Assembly (NCBI RefSeq): GCF_024721315.2
Contig: NZ_JANFAK020000053.1
Location: 1 to 49,546, forward strand
Length of the DNA: 49,546 nucleotides
Reading direction: 5' to 3'
Source: Streptomyces sp. Isolate_45
Lineage (GTDB): Bacteria > Actinomycetota > Actinomycetes > Streptomycetales > Streptomycetaceae
In this document: positions 33,782 to 44,005 of the stretch, in pieces
Position numbering within the stretch: the stretch's first letter is position 1
Layout of the letters: every line of letters starts with the position of its first letter
Notes under the pieces: model-generated
What the model was told of the DNA's origin: nothing
Database searches by the model: none
Seen by the model: the letters and a program-made list of their open reading frames with translations, nothing else
Position numbers and translations under genes: made by a program

Positions 33782-34277
33782 CGAAGTGTCCCTCCTCCAT
33801 TGGCCCGGCCGAGTGCATCCGGGCGCGCACGTACGGTCGATGATGCCCAGGCGCCGTGATCGATAACGCCGGTGACCGCCCCTCGGACAGGAGCGCGCGC
33901 CGGTATGGCCGGATGGGCGCTTCGGCACATTCACCTGGCAAGTCGTCGTATGCAAATTCCGCGTCGACTTTGCCGGTTCCGGATAACCGATGCTTTCCAG
34001 CCGAGCCCCCTTCCGGTAGCCTCCGAGGTCAGCGCGGCAGGTCTGCGCTCAGGCGGCACGAATGGCATCGCAGCGGGACCGGTAAGCGACTTGTCGGCAA
34101 TTGCGGGGACAGCTAGCCGAAACACTGCGTGAACACGTGTCGTATAAACTCCGCAATCGAGGCAGAGAGTTGGCGCGCGGTCATTGCCCCTCAGCCCCCC
34201 TCTGACCCCAGAATGCGACAGCGCCGTCCCGTTCCTTCCCCCGAACCACAGGTCTCCCAAGTGAGAGGCGACCCACC
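33782..34277. other. 496-base intergenic region between divergent genes
   Basis: No gene with normal codon bias. The region is less GC-rich than its surroundings from about 33940 to 34170. It contains ATTGCGG (34100-34106) facing CCGCAAT (34151-34157), the palindrome ACACGTGT (34133-34140), and TATAAA (34143-34148), which is a good -10 candidate for the plus-strand gene at 34278. A small RNA cannot be excluded. Confidence 0.45.
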
Positions 34278-34898
34278 ATGCCGCTGCATGTCCCTCCGGC
34301 TCCCGCGCCCGCCCTGCGCAGCGTCCTCGCGGCACTCGGTTCCCCCACCGCCGTCCACGAGGCGCACACTCCGGCCCTGCGCACGGTCCAGGGCCCGTTG
34401 ACCGCCGAGCTGCCCCTTCCGGTGCACGTGATCGACCGGCTCCACGCGTCCAACCTCGCGGCCGGCGGAAGGCCCCCGCGCACCAGGCTCACCGCGTGGC
34501 GGTTCCTGATCCGCAGCGGGGACCGTTTCGTCGCCGCGGCCGATACCCGTCTCACGGCGGACGGCTGGACCTTCTCCCACTTCTTCGAGGGCCCCTACGT
34601 CACCGCCACCGAACGCGCCCTGCGCCAGGCGGAGTCGATGGGGACGGGCTACCAACCGCGGCTGCTGTCCGTACCGGAGCTGTACATGCTCACCCTGTGG
34701 CTGCACGGCGCGGTCGGGGCCGACGCGGCGGCCGGTCTGCCCGCCGCCGCCGACCTGCTGGTTCCGCTCGCCCCGGCACCCCCCGGCATCGCCGCGTTCC
34801 GGCCGCACACCGTGTCCGAACTGCTGCCCGTACTGACGCACCGGCTGACCCGACAGGCGCCTCCCGTTCCGCCTCCAGTAGCCGCTCCGGCGGCATGA
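34278..34898 (+). CDS. Unknown protein, 206 aa
   Basis: The sequence starts MPLHVPPAPAPALRSVLAAL and ends in a Pro/Ala tail. The middle has ASNLAAGGRPPRTRLTAWRFLIRSGDRFVAAADTRLTADGWTFSHFFEGPYVTATERALRQAES, a mixed alpha/beta block that looks like a compact domain, then YMLTLWLHG and a Leu/Ala-rich helix pair. No signal peptide or catalytic motif is clear. GAGAGG lies 9 bases before the ATG. I do not recognise the family. It appears monocistronic and has a long regulatory region upstream. Confidence 0.7.
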   Translation: MPLHVPPAPAPALRSVLAALGSPTAVHEAHTPALRTVQGPLTAELPLPVHVIDRLHASNLAAGGRPPRTRLTAWRFLIRSGDRFVAAADTRLTADGWTFSHFFEGPYVTATERALRQAESMGTGYQPRLLSVPELYMLTLWLHGAVGADAAAGLPAAADLLVPLAPAPPGIAAFRPHTVSELLPVLTHRLTRQAPPVPPPVAAPAA

Positions 34899-35001
34899 CC
34901 ACAGTCACCCGGATGACCCATTCGGCCTAGTCAGCTCGGACCACTCGCGAACCATCCGAAATGACAGGGCAGTTGGCCTGAACCGCCCGCACGGGTGATG
35001 C

Positions 35002-35020
35002 GTCCTCAATCCATGAGGAC
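35002..35020. promoter_or_regulatory. Hairpin in the DUF5999 leader
   Basis: GTCCTCA ATCCA TGAGGAC, a perfect 7-bp stem, about 150 bases before the DUF5999 start. Confidence 0.4.
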
Positions 35021-35051
35021 AGCTGCCGGGAAATACCTGCGAAGCAGCCGT

Positions 35052-35102
35052 CCTGGGGGAAGACTGAGCCCATCCTCCCCGCAGGTGCGGGGACGACCCA
35101 GG
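35052..35102. repeat. CRISPR-repeat-like hairpin (single copy)
   Basis: CCCCGCA GG TGCGGGG (35077-35092) is enclosed by CCTGGG (35052-35057) and CCCAGG (35097-35102). The minus strand of the inner part reads GTCGTCCCCGCACCTGCGGG, which is close to type I-E repeats in actinomycetes. Only one copy is present, no cas genes are near, so it may be a leader structure. Confidence 0.35.
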
Positions 35103-35168
35103 GGGACGGCCATGAATCACGCATCGAGCCGTAGCGAACAGACCACACCGCAGCGAAAGAACGCATCC

Positions 35169-35357
35169 ATGTGCCAGCACCAGCCTGCCTGCCCGTCATC
35201 CGAATCCGCCGACCGGGAGGCCGCGCGCCCGGTGGCCAACCACCCGGAGCAGGGCTGGAGCCTGCTGTGCAACGGCGTCCTCCTCTTCGAGGACACCGGT
35301 GAACTCCTGCCGGACGGCCAGATCATCGCGCCGCACCGCCCGCTCGCGGCGGCCTGA
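35169..35357 (+). CDS. DUF5999 small protein
   Basis: 62 residues: MCQHQPACPSSESADREAAR, then PEQGWSLLCNGVLLFEDTGELLPDG and APHRPL. The pattern (Cys pair at the start, a third Cys in LLCNG) is typical of DUF5999 in streptomycetes. Function unknown. The ATG at 35169 starts the conserved part; an in-frame ATG at 35112 gives 19 more residues that look unconserved. The ribosome site is weak (GAAAGAA). A strong terminator follows. Confidence 0.8.
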   Translation: MCQHQPACPSSESADREAARPVANHPEQGWSLLCNGVLLFEDTGELLPDGQIIAPHRPLAAA

Positions 35358-35372
35358 CCGGACCGAACGAGG

Positions 35373-35414
35373 AAGGGGCCGTTCCCGGAGCACATGCTCC
35401 GGGAACGGCCCCTT
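35373..35414. terminator. 18-bp terminator between DUF5999 and gcvP
   Basis: AAGGGGCCGTTCCCGGAG pairs exactly with 35397-35414 across a 6-base loop. It serves both convergent genes. Confidence 0.8.
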
Positions 35415-35462
35415 CGGCGCGTCAGCTCACCACGTCAGCGCCCGGTCACCGCTCGCGCGGGA

Positions 35463-38348
<2,886 letters not shown>

Positions 38349-38409
38349 TACGGAGGCCTCCTGGTCGTATGACCTGCGAGGGGCACCACGGCGCGGGCAC
38401 CCGGACGGC

Positions 38410-38640
38410 CTCCCCCTCTGTCATCTCAACCTGAGAGCTTCACCGGGCCACGCGGGGGTCGCCCGCGGGATCCGGCTTTCACCGTCGGTGAGGAGAGGAG
38501 CCGGCACTGCGTCCCGGCACCGCTCCTGCTTTCCAGAGTGGCCTCTTCACGTGCGGTACGTATGCCTGAGAGATTCCGGGGAGGATTTGCTCCTTCGGCG
38601 CCTCCGTCGAACTCATTCGGAGGACTCTCCCGCACAGGGT
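38410..38640 (-). promoter_or_regulatory. Tandem glycine riboswitch of gcvP
   Basis: Read on the minus strand. The first aptamer begins GTGCGGGAGAGTCC, has GCGCCGAAGGAGCAAA in the middle and ends GGAATCTCTCAGGC. The second has GAAGAGGCCACTCTGGAAAG, ACCGACGGTGAAAGCCGG and GAAGCTCTCAGGTTGAG, closing with GACAGAGGGGG. These are the conserved parts of gcvT-motif RNAs, two in a row, which usually turn the gene on when glycine is high. The end is about 60 bases before the gcvP ATG. Confidence 0.93.
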
Positions 38641-38756
38641 CGACAGCCGTCACCCAGCCTACCAGCGAGGATCTGGACCCTCCCTCGAGTGGCCCCGTCT
38701 GCGGATATGCACTTTTGTAGTGATTACGGATGGAGTTGCGACCAAGTGGAGGGACC

Positions 38757-39152
38757 GTGCAGACCGACATCGATCCGCGCAGCCTGATCGGCCGCAAGGC
38801 ATTCGACCGCAACGGCGCCAAGATCGGCACCGTGGACGAGGTCTACCTCGACGACGCCACGGGCGTACCGGAGTGGGCGGCGGTGCGGACCGGCCTCTTC
38901 GGTCGGGACGCCTTCGTCCCGCTGGAGCCCAGCGAGGTGGTGGACGACACCCTGCGCGTGCCGTTCGAACGTTCCCTCATCAAGGACGCCCCCGATTTCG
39001 GGGTCGGCCGCCACCTCTCCCCCGAGCAGGAGCTCCAGCTGTACCACCACTACGGGCTCGACGTGGCCCTCCCTTCGGAGTTCCAGCACCCCCCGCCCCC
39101 GCCCTCCAAGAAGCGCCGCCGCGACGCCGGGCGGCTGACCGGCGGGAGTTAG
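38757..39152 (+). CDS. PRC-barrel domain protein
   Basis: 131 residues. The PRC-barrel strands are seen in DPRSLIGRKAFDRNGAKIGTVDEVYLDDATGVPEWAAVRTGLFGRDAFVPLEPSEV. The C-terminal tail is Pro-rich then basic (PPPPPSKKRRR). PRC-barrels bind RNA or sit in photosynthetic centres and ribosome maturation factors; this type has no known role. I prefer GTG at 38757, which follows GGAGGG; the ATG at 38730 has no clear site. The stop overlaps dinB tail to tail by 4 bases. Confidence 0.8.
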   Translation: MQTDIDPRSLIGRKAFDRNGAKIGTVDEVYLDDATGVPEWAAVRTGLFGRDAFVPLEPSEVVDDTLRVPFERSLIKDAPDFGVGRHLSPEQELQLYHHYGLDVALPSEFQHPPPPPSKKRRRDAGRLTGGS

Positions 39153-40651
39153 GCCGTACCCACCAGGGGCAGCGGATCGGACGGCTCCAGTTCGGGGTCG
39201 TCCACCCGGAAGGTACGGACCCGGCCGGGCGGGGTCCCGGGCTGTTCGAACCGTACGGTCACACGTCCCACCCCGCTGCCCTGGACCCAGCCGGGCCCGT
39301 ACACGGCGTGCCGTACGTCACTCCCGGCCGCCCAGTGGCGCACCACGGCGCCCACGGCGCCCACAGCGTCCCCGGACGCCGCCACGGCCCCTCCGGCCGC
39401 CACGACCCCTTCCGCTCCCGCGGCGCCGCCCACACCGCCCGCTCCCCCGGCCTCTCCCGCCACTTCGGCCCCTCCTCCCGCGCCGGCCTCCACGGCCCCG
39501 GATGACCCCTCCACCCCGTCCGGCGCAACGGCCCCGCTCTCCTCCGCTCCGCCCGCCGGTTCCCCGTCCGCCTCGGCGGCACGCACCTGGGCGAAGAGGT
39601 CCTCCTGCGTGTAGTCGGCGAGGCCCGTCACTCCGACCCCGAGCAGTCGGACGCCACCCGTGGTGTCCACGCCCTCCAGCAACCGCGCGGACGCCTCCCG
39701 CACCACGGCCGGATCGTCCGTCGGGCCCCGCAGGGTCTCGGAGCGGGTCAGCGTCGAGAAGTCGTAGCGCCGCACCTTGAGGACGATGGTCCGGCCCGAG
39801 TGCCCGGAGGCCCGCAGCCGGCCCACGCACCGGTCCGCGAGCCGCTGCACCTCGTGGCGGATCCGTACCCGGTCGTGGATGTCCACGTCGAAGGTGTCCT
39901 CGACCGATACGGACTTCGCGTCGCGCTCCGCGACCACGGGCCGGTCGTCGAGCCCCAGCGCCATCCGGTACAGCCCCGCCCCGTGCGCCCTGCCGACCAT
40001 CCGCACCAGCTCGTCCTCACCGGCTTCGGCGAGCTCCCCGACCGTGGTGATCCCGGCCCGGCGCAGGTGCTCCCCGGTGGCCGGTCCCACCCCTGGCAGG
40101 GTCCGCACCGACATCGGCGCGAGCAGTTCCCGTTCGGTGCCGGGTTCGATGAGCAGCAGCCCGTTCGGCTTGGCCTCCTCGGAGGCCACCTTGGCGAGCA
40201 TCTTGGATCCCGCGAGTCCCACGGAGCCGCTGAGCCCCGTGGCGGCCGTGATGTCGGCCCGCAGCCGCTCCCCCACCGCTCTGGCCCCGGCCGCGTCGAA
40301 GGCGGCCGAGCCCGCCTCCAGGTCCACGAAGGCCTCGTCCAGGCTGAGGGGTTCGACCAGCGGGGACAGCTCCCTGAGCAACCCCATGACAAGGTCGCTG
40401 ACCTCGCGGTAGAGGCTGAAGCGGGGGATCAGGCAGGCCCCGTTCGGGCAGAGCCGGCGGGCCTGCGCCATCGGCATCGCCGAGTGGACGCCGAACCGTC
40501 GGGCTTCGTAGGAGGCGGTGGCCACGACACCCCGCGGTCCGAGCCCTCCGACGATCACGGCCTTCCCGCGCAGGCTGGGCTTCGACGCCTGCTCCACCGA
40601 GGCGTAGAAGGCGTCCATGTCCAGATGCAGGATGGTCGGCGCGGATCTCAC
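39149..40651 (-). CDS. dinB: DNA polymerase IV (Y-family)
   Basis: 500 residues. LHLDMDAFYASVE gives the metal residue D11, and SLDEAFVD gives D105 and E106; helix-hairpin-helix LPGVGPATGEHLRRAGITTVGEL follows, then the little finger. QEDLF at 349-353 fits a sliding-clamp binding motif. Between 360 and 438 is a very Ala/Gly/Val-rich linker. A short C-terminal domain (WAAGSDVRHAVYGPGWVQGS) is typical of actinomycete Pol IV. It bypasses lesions with low fidelity. No LexA-like box was noticed before the gene. Confidence 0.9.
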   Translation of the reverse strand: MRSAPTILHLDMDAFYASVEQASKPSLRGKAVIVGGLGPRGVVATASYEARRFGVHSAMPMAQARRLCPNGACLIPRFSLYREVSDLVMGLLRELSPLVEPLSLDEAFVDLEAGSAAFDAAGARAVGERLRADITAATGLSGSVGLAGSKMLAKVASEEAKPNGLLLIEPGTERELLAPMSVRTLPGVGPATGEHLRRAGITTVGELAEAGEDELVRMVGRAHGAGLYRMALGLDDRPVVAERDAKSVSVEDTFDVDIHDRVRIRHEVQRLADRCVGRLRASGHSGRTIVLKVRRYDFSTLTRSETLRGPTDDPAVVREASARLLEGVDTTGGVRLLGVGVTGLADYTQEDLFAQVRAAEADGEPAGGAEESGAVAPDGVEGSSGAVEAGAGGGAEVAGEAGGAGGVGGAAGAEGVVAAGGAVAASGDAVGAVGAVVRHWAAGSDVRHAVYGPGWVQGSGVGRVTVRFEQPGTPPGRVRTFRVDDPELEPSDPLPLVGTA

Positions 40652-40781
40652 AGCCCGATGCTGCCCTACGGCACTGACACGGGCGCCGCCAACGCGTCGA
40701 CGGCGCCGCGGTACGGGCCGTCCCCGCGGTCGCGGGAAGGCGGTGGGCCCCCGCAGGGGGCCGCCGCCCCGCCCGGCCGGG

Positions 40782-41420
40782 TCAGACGGCCCGGTTCCGG
40801 CGGGCGGCCAGCTCGTCGGTCGGATTCTGGCCGACCAGGGTCTCCCCCGTGTCCACGCGCTCCCCGTGCAGCTGCGACAGGGCGTTCTCCACGTCCCGCC
40901 AGACGACTCCCACCGCGATGCCGAAGACGCCCTGCCCGCCCTGGAGCAGGCTCACCACCTGGTCCGGCGAGGTGCACTCGTACACGGTCGCGCCGTCGCT
41001 CATCAGCGTCATGCGCTCCAGGTCCTGGAATCCCCGGTCCCGCAGGTGCTGGACGGCGGTGCGGATGCTCTGCAACGCCACCCCGGTGTCCAGGAAGCGC
41101 TTCACGATCTTGAGGACAACCACGTCGCGGAAGCTGTACAGCCGCTGCGTGCCGGATCCGTACGCGGGCCGGACGCTCGGCTCCACCAACCCCGTCCGCG
41201 CCCAGTAGTCGAGCTGCCGGTACGTGATGCCCGCCGCGGCACACGCCGTGGGGCCTCGGTAGCCGACCTGCTCGGGCGCCGGGGCGTCGCTCACCGGTCC
41301 GACCGGCGTGGACGCCGGTTGACGGTGCGCGGGCCCGGCCGCGCCGCCGTGCAGCGGGTACGGCCCACCATCACTCCGTGCGGGGGTGCCCCCGGTCGTA
41401 CCGTCGCCCGTGATCCTCAC
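40782..41420 (-). CDS. MerR-family regulator, Rv1830-like
   Basis: 212 residues. The helix-turn-helix GITYRQLDYWARTGLVEPSVRPAYGSGTQRLYSFRDVVVLKIVKRFLDTGVALQSIR is a MerR DNA-binding domain placed at 60-125, after a disordered N-terminus rich in Gly/Pro. The C-terminal part QVVSLLQGGQGVFGIAVGVVWRDVENAL is typical of the actinobacterial homologue next to the DUF151 nuclease. There is no cysteine pattern for metal sensing. The GTG at 41420 follows GGAGGG. A clear promoter and two overlapping palindromes lie upstream. Confidence 0.85.
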   Translation of the reverse strand: MRITGDGTTGGTPARSDGGPYPLHGGAAGPAHRQPASTPVGPVSDAPAPEQVGYRGPTACAAAGITYRQLDYWARTGLVEPSVRPAYGSGTQRLYSFRDVVVLKIVKRFLDTGVALQSIRTAVQHLRDRGFQDLERMTLMSDGATVYECTSPDQVVSLLQGGQGVFGIAVGVVWRDVENALSQLHGERVDTGETLVGQNPTDELAARRNRAV

Positions 41421-41452
41421 GCCGACCCTCCGTCCTTGACCTGCCCACCTTG

Positions 41453-41481
41453 AAGGTAGGCAGTGACCAGGGGTGCGTCAA
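41453..41481 (-). promoter_or_regulatory. Promoter of the MerR gene
   Basis: Minus strand TTGACG (rc 41476-41481), 17 bases, TACCTT (rc 41453-41458). Housekeeping type, 33 bases before the GTG. Confidence 0.65.
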
Positions 41482-41490
41482 CGATCGCCA

Positions 41491-41516
41491 CACTCGGCAC
41501 GCCGAGTGATAATCAC
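41491..41516. promoter_or_regulatory. Overlapping palindromes upstream of the MerR promoter
   Basis: CACTCGGC AC GCCGAGTG (41491-41508) and GTGATAATCAC (41506-41516) share GTG. Both are perfect and lie 9 bases upstream of the -35. Confidence 0.5.
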
Positions 41517-41623
41517 CCTGAGAGTGGTTTCCCGTACCCCATTGCGGGGAAAGGCTACTCGAATGGGCTGAAAGTTCCCGGTGGACGACGCGGCCGCGTT
41601 TCACGGCGCCGCCACCGCCAACC

Positions 41624-42097
41624 TCACTGTGGGCCGGTACCGAAGTCCTCCGGTGAGATCTGGTCGAGGAACTCGCGGAACTTCTCCACCTCGTCCTCCT
41701 GTTCGTCGGGAATGGCGATTCCGGCGTCGTCGAGGACACCGTCACTGCCGTAGATCGGCGTCCCCGTCCGCAGGGCAAGCGCTATGGCGTCGGAAGGCCG
41801 CGCGCTCACCTCGACCCCGCTGGCGAAGACCAGCTCCGCGTAGAAGACACCCTCCCGCAGATCCGTGATCCGGACCTCGGTGAGTTCCTCACCGACCGCT
41901 TCCAACACGTCCTTGAACAGGTCGTGCGTCAGCGGCCGGGCAGGGGCCATTCCCTGCTGGGCGAAGGCAATGGCGGTAGCCTCCCCAGGACCGATCCAGA
42001 TGGGGAGGTACCGATCGCCTCCCACTTCACGCAGGAGCACGATCGGCTGGTTGGAGGGCATTTCCACCCGGACACCCACAACGTCGAGCTCGTTCAC
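41624..42097 (-). CDS. Bifunctional nuclease family (DUF151)
   Basis: 157 residues. MNELDVVGVRVEMPSNQPIVLLREVGGDRYLPIWIGPGEATAIAFAQQG is the DUF151 start; then LTHDLFKDVLEAVG and SARPSDAIALALRTGTPIY. Plant members have DNase/RNase activity; the actinobacterial role is not known. TAGGGT lies 6 bases before the GTG, so the message is probably leaderless. It sits between two MerR genes, as in other Actinobacteria. Confidence 0.92.
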   Translation of the reverse strand: MNELDVVGVRVEMPSNQPIVLLREVGGDRYLPIWIGPGEATAIAFAQQGMAPARPLTHDLFKDVLEAVGEELTEVRITDLREGVFYAELVFASGVEVSARPSDAIALALRTGTPIYGSDGVLDDAGIAIPDEQEDEVEKFREFLDQISPEDFGTGPQ

Positions 42098-42103
42098 ACA
42101 GCA

Positions 42104-42109
42104 ACCCTA
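42104..42109 (-). promoter_or_regulatory. -10 element of the leaderless DUF151 gene
   Basis: TAGGGT on the minus strand, TGCTGT, then the GTG at 42097. Confidence 0.55.
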
Positions 42110-42160
42110 GGACCTGCCCGGCCGGTTTGGGTAGTCGGGGCCCCACGCCGACCAGCGCCG

Positions 42161-42934
42161 TCAGCGCAACCGGACGCCGAGGGCGGTCTGCACGAGGGCC
42201 TCGTGGAGCCGTACCGACAGGCTCGCGAGCTCCTTCAGCGTCGCCTCGGCGTGCGCCCTGGTCTGGGGGTTGCGGTGTCTGCGCAGCGGCGCGACGACCT
42301 GTTCCACCAGACCGGCCTCGCGGTCCGCGGCCGCCTTCATGGCACGCAGGTGGCGCGGCTCCAGGCCGAACCGGCCGAGATCGGCGATCAGACGGGCCAC
42401 GGTGACCGTCTCCGCGTCGAACCCGCCGCCGGGCGCCTCGGAGATGAGGCCGTACGACTCCCACTCCACGAGCTGGGCCTCGTCCGCCTCGGCGGCCGCG
42501 ATCAACTCGGCCCGCCCCACCCGGGGCACGGTCGGCCGCTCCCGACCGACCTCGCCGTAGACGGCGGACGGGCTCGCGGGATCCACGGACTCCCCGTGGG
42601 CGGTCGGCCCGGGGATGCGGATCTGCTCACCCCGGTCGAGCGCGTCGAGCTGCTCCCTGATCACCTTCAGCGGCAGGTAGTGGTCCCGCTGGAGGCGCAG
42701 GATGTGCCCGAGCCGTTCCACGTCGCCGGTGCTGAACTTGCGGTATCCGGAAGGCGTGCGCCGGGGCTCGACGAGCCCCTCCGCCTCCAGGAAGCGGATC
42801 TTCGAGATCGTGACTTCGGGGAACTCGTCGCGCAGCGTGGTCAGCACCGTGCCGATGCTGACCAGCCGCCCGGCCGGGCCGACGGTGCCGGCGGTGCCGC
42901 TCTTCGGGGCACCGCCGGTGGGGGTACGCAGCAT
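42161..42934 (-). CDS. ftsR: MerR-family regulator FtsR
   Basis: 257 residues. The MerR helix-turn-helix is at about 27-95 (SIGTVLTTLRDEFPEVTISKIRFLEAEGLVEPRRTPSGYRKFSTGDVERLGHILRLQRDHYLPLKVI). The rest is the long helical part LAALRRHRNPQTRAHAEATLKELASLSVRLHEALVQ. Corynebacterium FtsR in the same place controls ftsZ transcription. It follows the FHA gene by 44 bases with a hairpin in the gap. Name given by synteny and fold. Confidence 0.82.
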   Translation of the reverse strand: MLRTPTGGAPKSGTAGTVGPAGRLVSIGTVLTTLRDEFPEVTISKIRFLEAEGLVEPRRTPSGYRKFSTGDVERLGHILRLQRDHYLPLKVIREQLDALDRGEQIRIPGPTAHGESVDPASPSAVYGEVGRERPTVPRVGRAELIAAAEADEAQLVEWESYGLISEAPGGGFDAETVTVARLIADLGRFGLEPRHLRAMKAAADREAGLVEQVVAPLRRHRNPQTRAHAEATLKELASLSVRLHEALVQTALGVRLR

Positions 42935-42952
42935 GGAACCTTCCCTGTGGGT

Positions 42953-42973
42953 CCCCCGGACCGGGTCCGGGGG
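42953..42973 (-). terminator. Hairpin between the FHA gene and ftsR
   Basis: CCCCCGGAC CGG GTCCGGGGG, a perfect 9-bp stem in the 44-base gap. Could terminate or attenuate read-through into ftsR. Confidence 0.55.
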
Positions 42974-42978
42974 AAGGG

Positions 42979-43815
42979 TCAGATGCCCCGCAGGCTCGCG
43001 TAGAAGACCAGCCGGTACTTACCGATCTGCACCTCGTCGCCGTTGTGCAGGGCGACCGAGTCGATCGGCTCGCGGTTCACGTACGTGCCGTTGAGGCTGC
43101 CCACGTCGGAGACGGTGAAGCCGCCCTCCTGGCCCCTGCGGAACTCGACATGCCGCCGGGAGACGGTGACGTCGTCCAGGAAGATGTCGCTCTGCGGGTG
43201 CCGGCCCGCCGTGGTCAGCTCACCGTCGAGGAGGAAGCGGCTGCCCGAGTTGGGGCCGCGCCGGACGATCAGCAGAGCGGAACCCGGCGGCAGCGCCTCC
43301 ACCGCGGCCTGGGCCTCGGGAGAGAGCGACGACGACGCGTGCGGCTGTCCCGACACCTCGGCCTCGTAGGCCTCGAGGCCCGAGATCGAGATCGTGGACG
43401 TGGTCTCCGAGGCACGCTCCGGCGTCAGGCCCGCCCGCAGCGGCGCGCCGCAGTTGGAGCAGAATCGGCTGGCCGCATCGCTGCGGTGCCCACACCTGCT
43501 GCAAACCTGCTCGGCCGACATGGACGGCTCCTCGCGCCGCGGCTGCCCCGCGGAGGCATTGGTGGCATACGGGTCGGGCGCAAACCCTCCACCCGCACTT
43601 GAGGTTGATGGTTCACCGAAACCTATGCGTCCGGAACCGGCAGGGTCAACACCCGACGCGCCCTGCGCGCCCGAATTGTCACCCTGGCCGGCCACCTCAT
43701 CGCGGAAGAGCGGCCGGTCGCCCTGCGCTTCCCCGTCTCCGTGCCCCGCACGGTGCCGCGCGGCACCGCTGTCCTCGCGGTTCTTCTTGCCGAACAACTT
43801 CTCAAACAACTTCAC
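42979..43815 (-). CDS. FHA-domain signalling protein, GarA/OdhI-like
   Basis: 278 residues. FHA domain at about 181-268 with GRHPQSD, VSRRH and SLNGTYVN, which bind phosphothreonine. Before it is ETTS at 137-140, the site phosphorylated by PknB/PknG in GarA and OdhI, which then binds its own FHA domain. The N-terminal 130 residues include a zinc ribbon (C105, C108, C119, C122) and a polar linker, and are not in mycobacterial GarA. Mycobacterial and corynebacterial homologues inhibit 2-oxoglutarate dehydrogenase. GTG at 43815 has AAGGGGAA at 8 bases. Confidence 0.9.
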   Translation of the reverse strand: MKLFEKLFGKKNREDSGAARHRAGHGDGEAQGDRPLFRDEVAGQGDNSGAQGASGVDPAGSGRIGFGEPSTSSAGGGFAPDPYATNASAGQPRREEPSMSAEQVCSRCGHRSDAASRFCSNCGAPLRAGLTPERASETTSTISISGLEAYEAEVSGQPHASSSLSPEAQAAVEALPPGSALLIVRRGPNSGSRFLLDGELTTAGRHPQSDIFLDDVTVSRRHVEFRRGQEGGFTVSDVGSLNGTYVNREPIDSVALHNGDEVQIGKYRLVFYASLRGI

Positions 43816-43931
43816 GGGCGATTCCCCTTGACCGAAACAGACCCGCCCGTGGGGCAGGACGAACTCTGCATGCACACACCTGCCGACCCGGACATTCTCA
43901 CAACGTCCGTAACCACCAGACAGTTTCCACC

Positions 43932-43953
43932 ACGCACCGCGACTTCGGTGCGT
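43932..43953 (-). terminator. Hairpin after the DUF881 operon
   Basis: ACGCACCG CGACTT CGGTGCGT, 8-bp perfect stem, 53 bases beyond the DUF881 stop and before the FHA gene. Confidence 0.6.
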
Positions 43954-44005
43954 CGACCCCCCGCAGGCGTCCGCCCGCGTGAGCCGGTCCACATCACACC
44001 CGACA

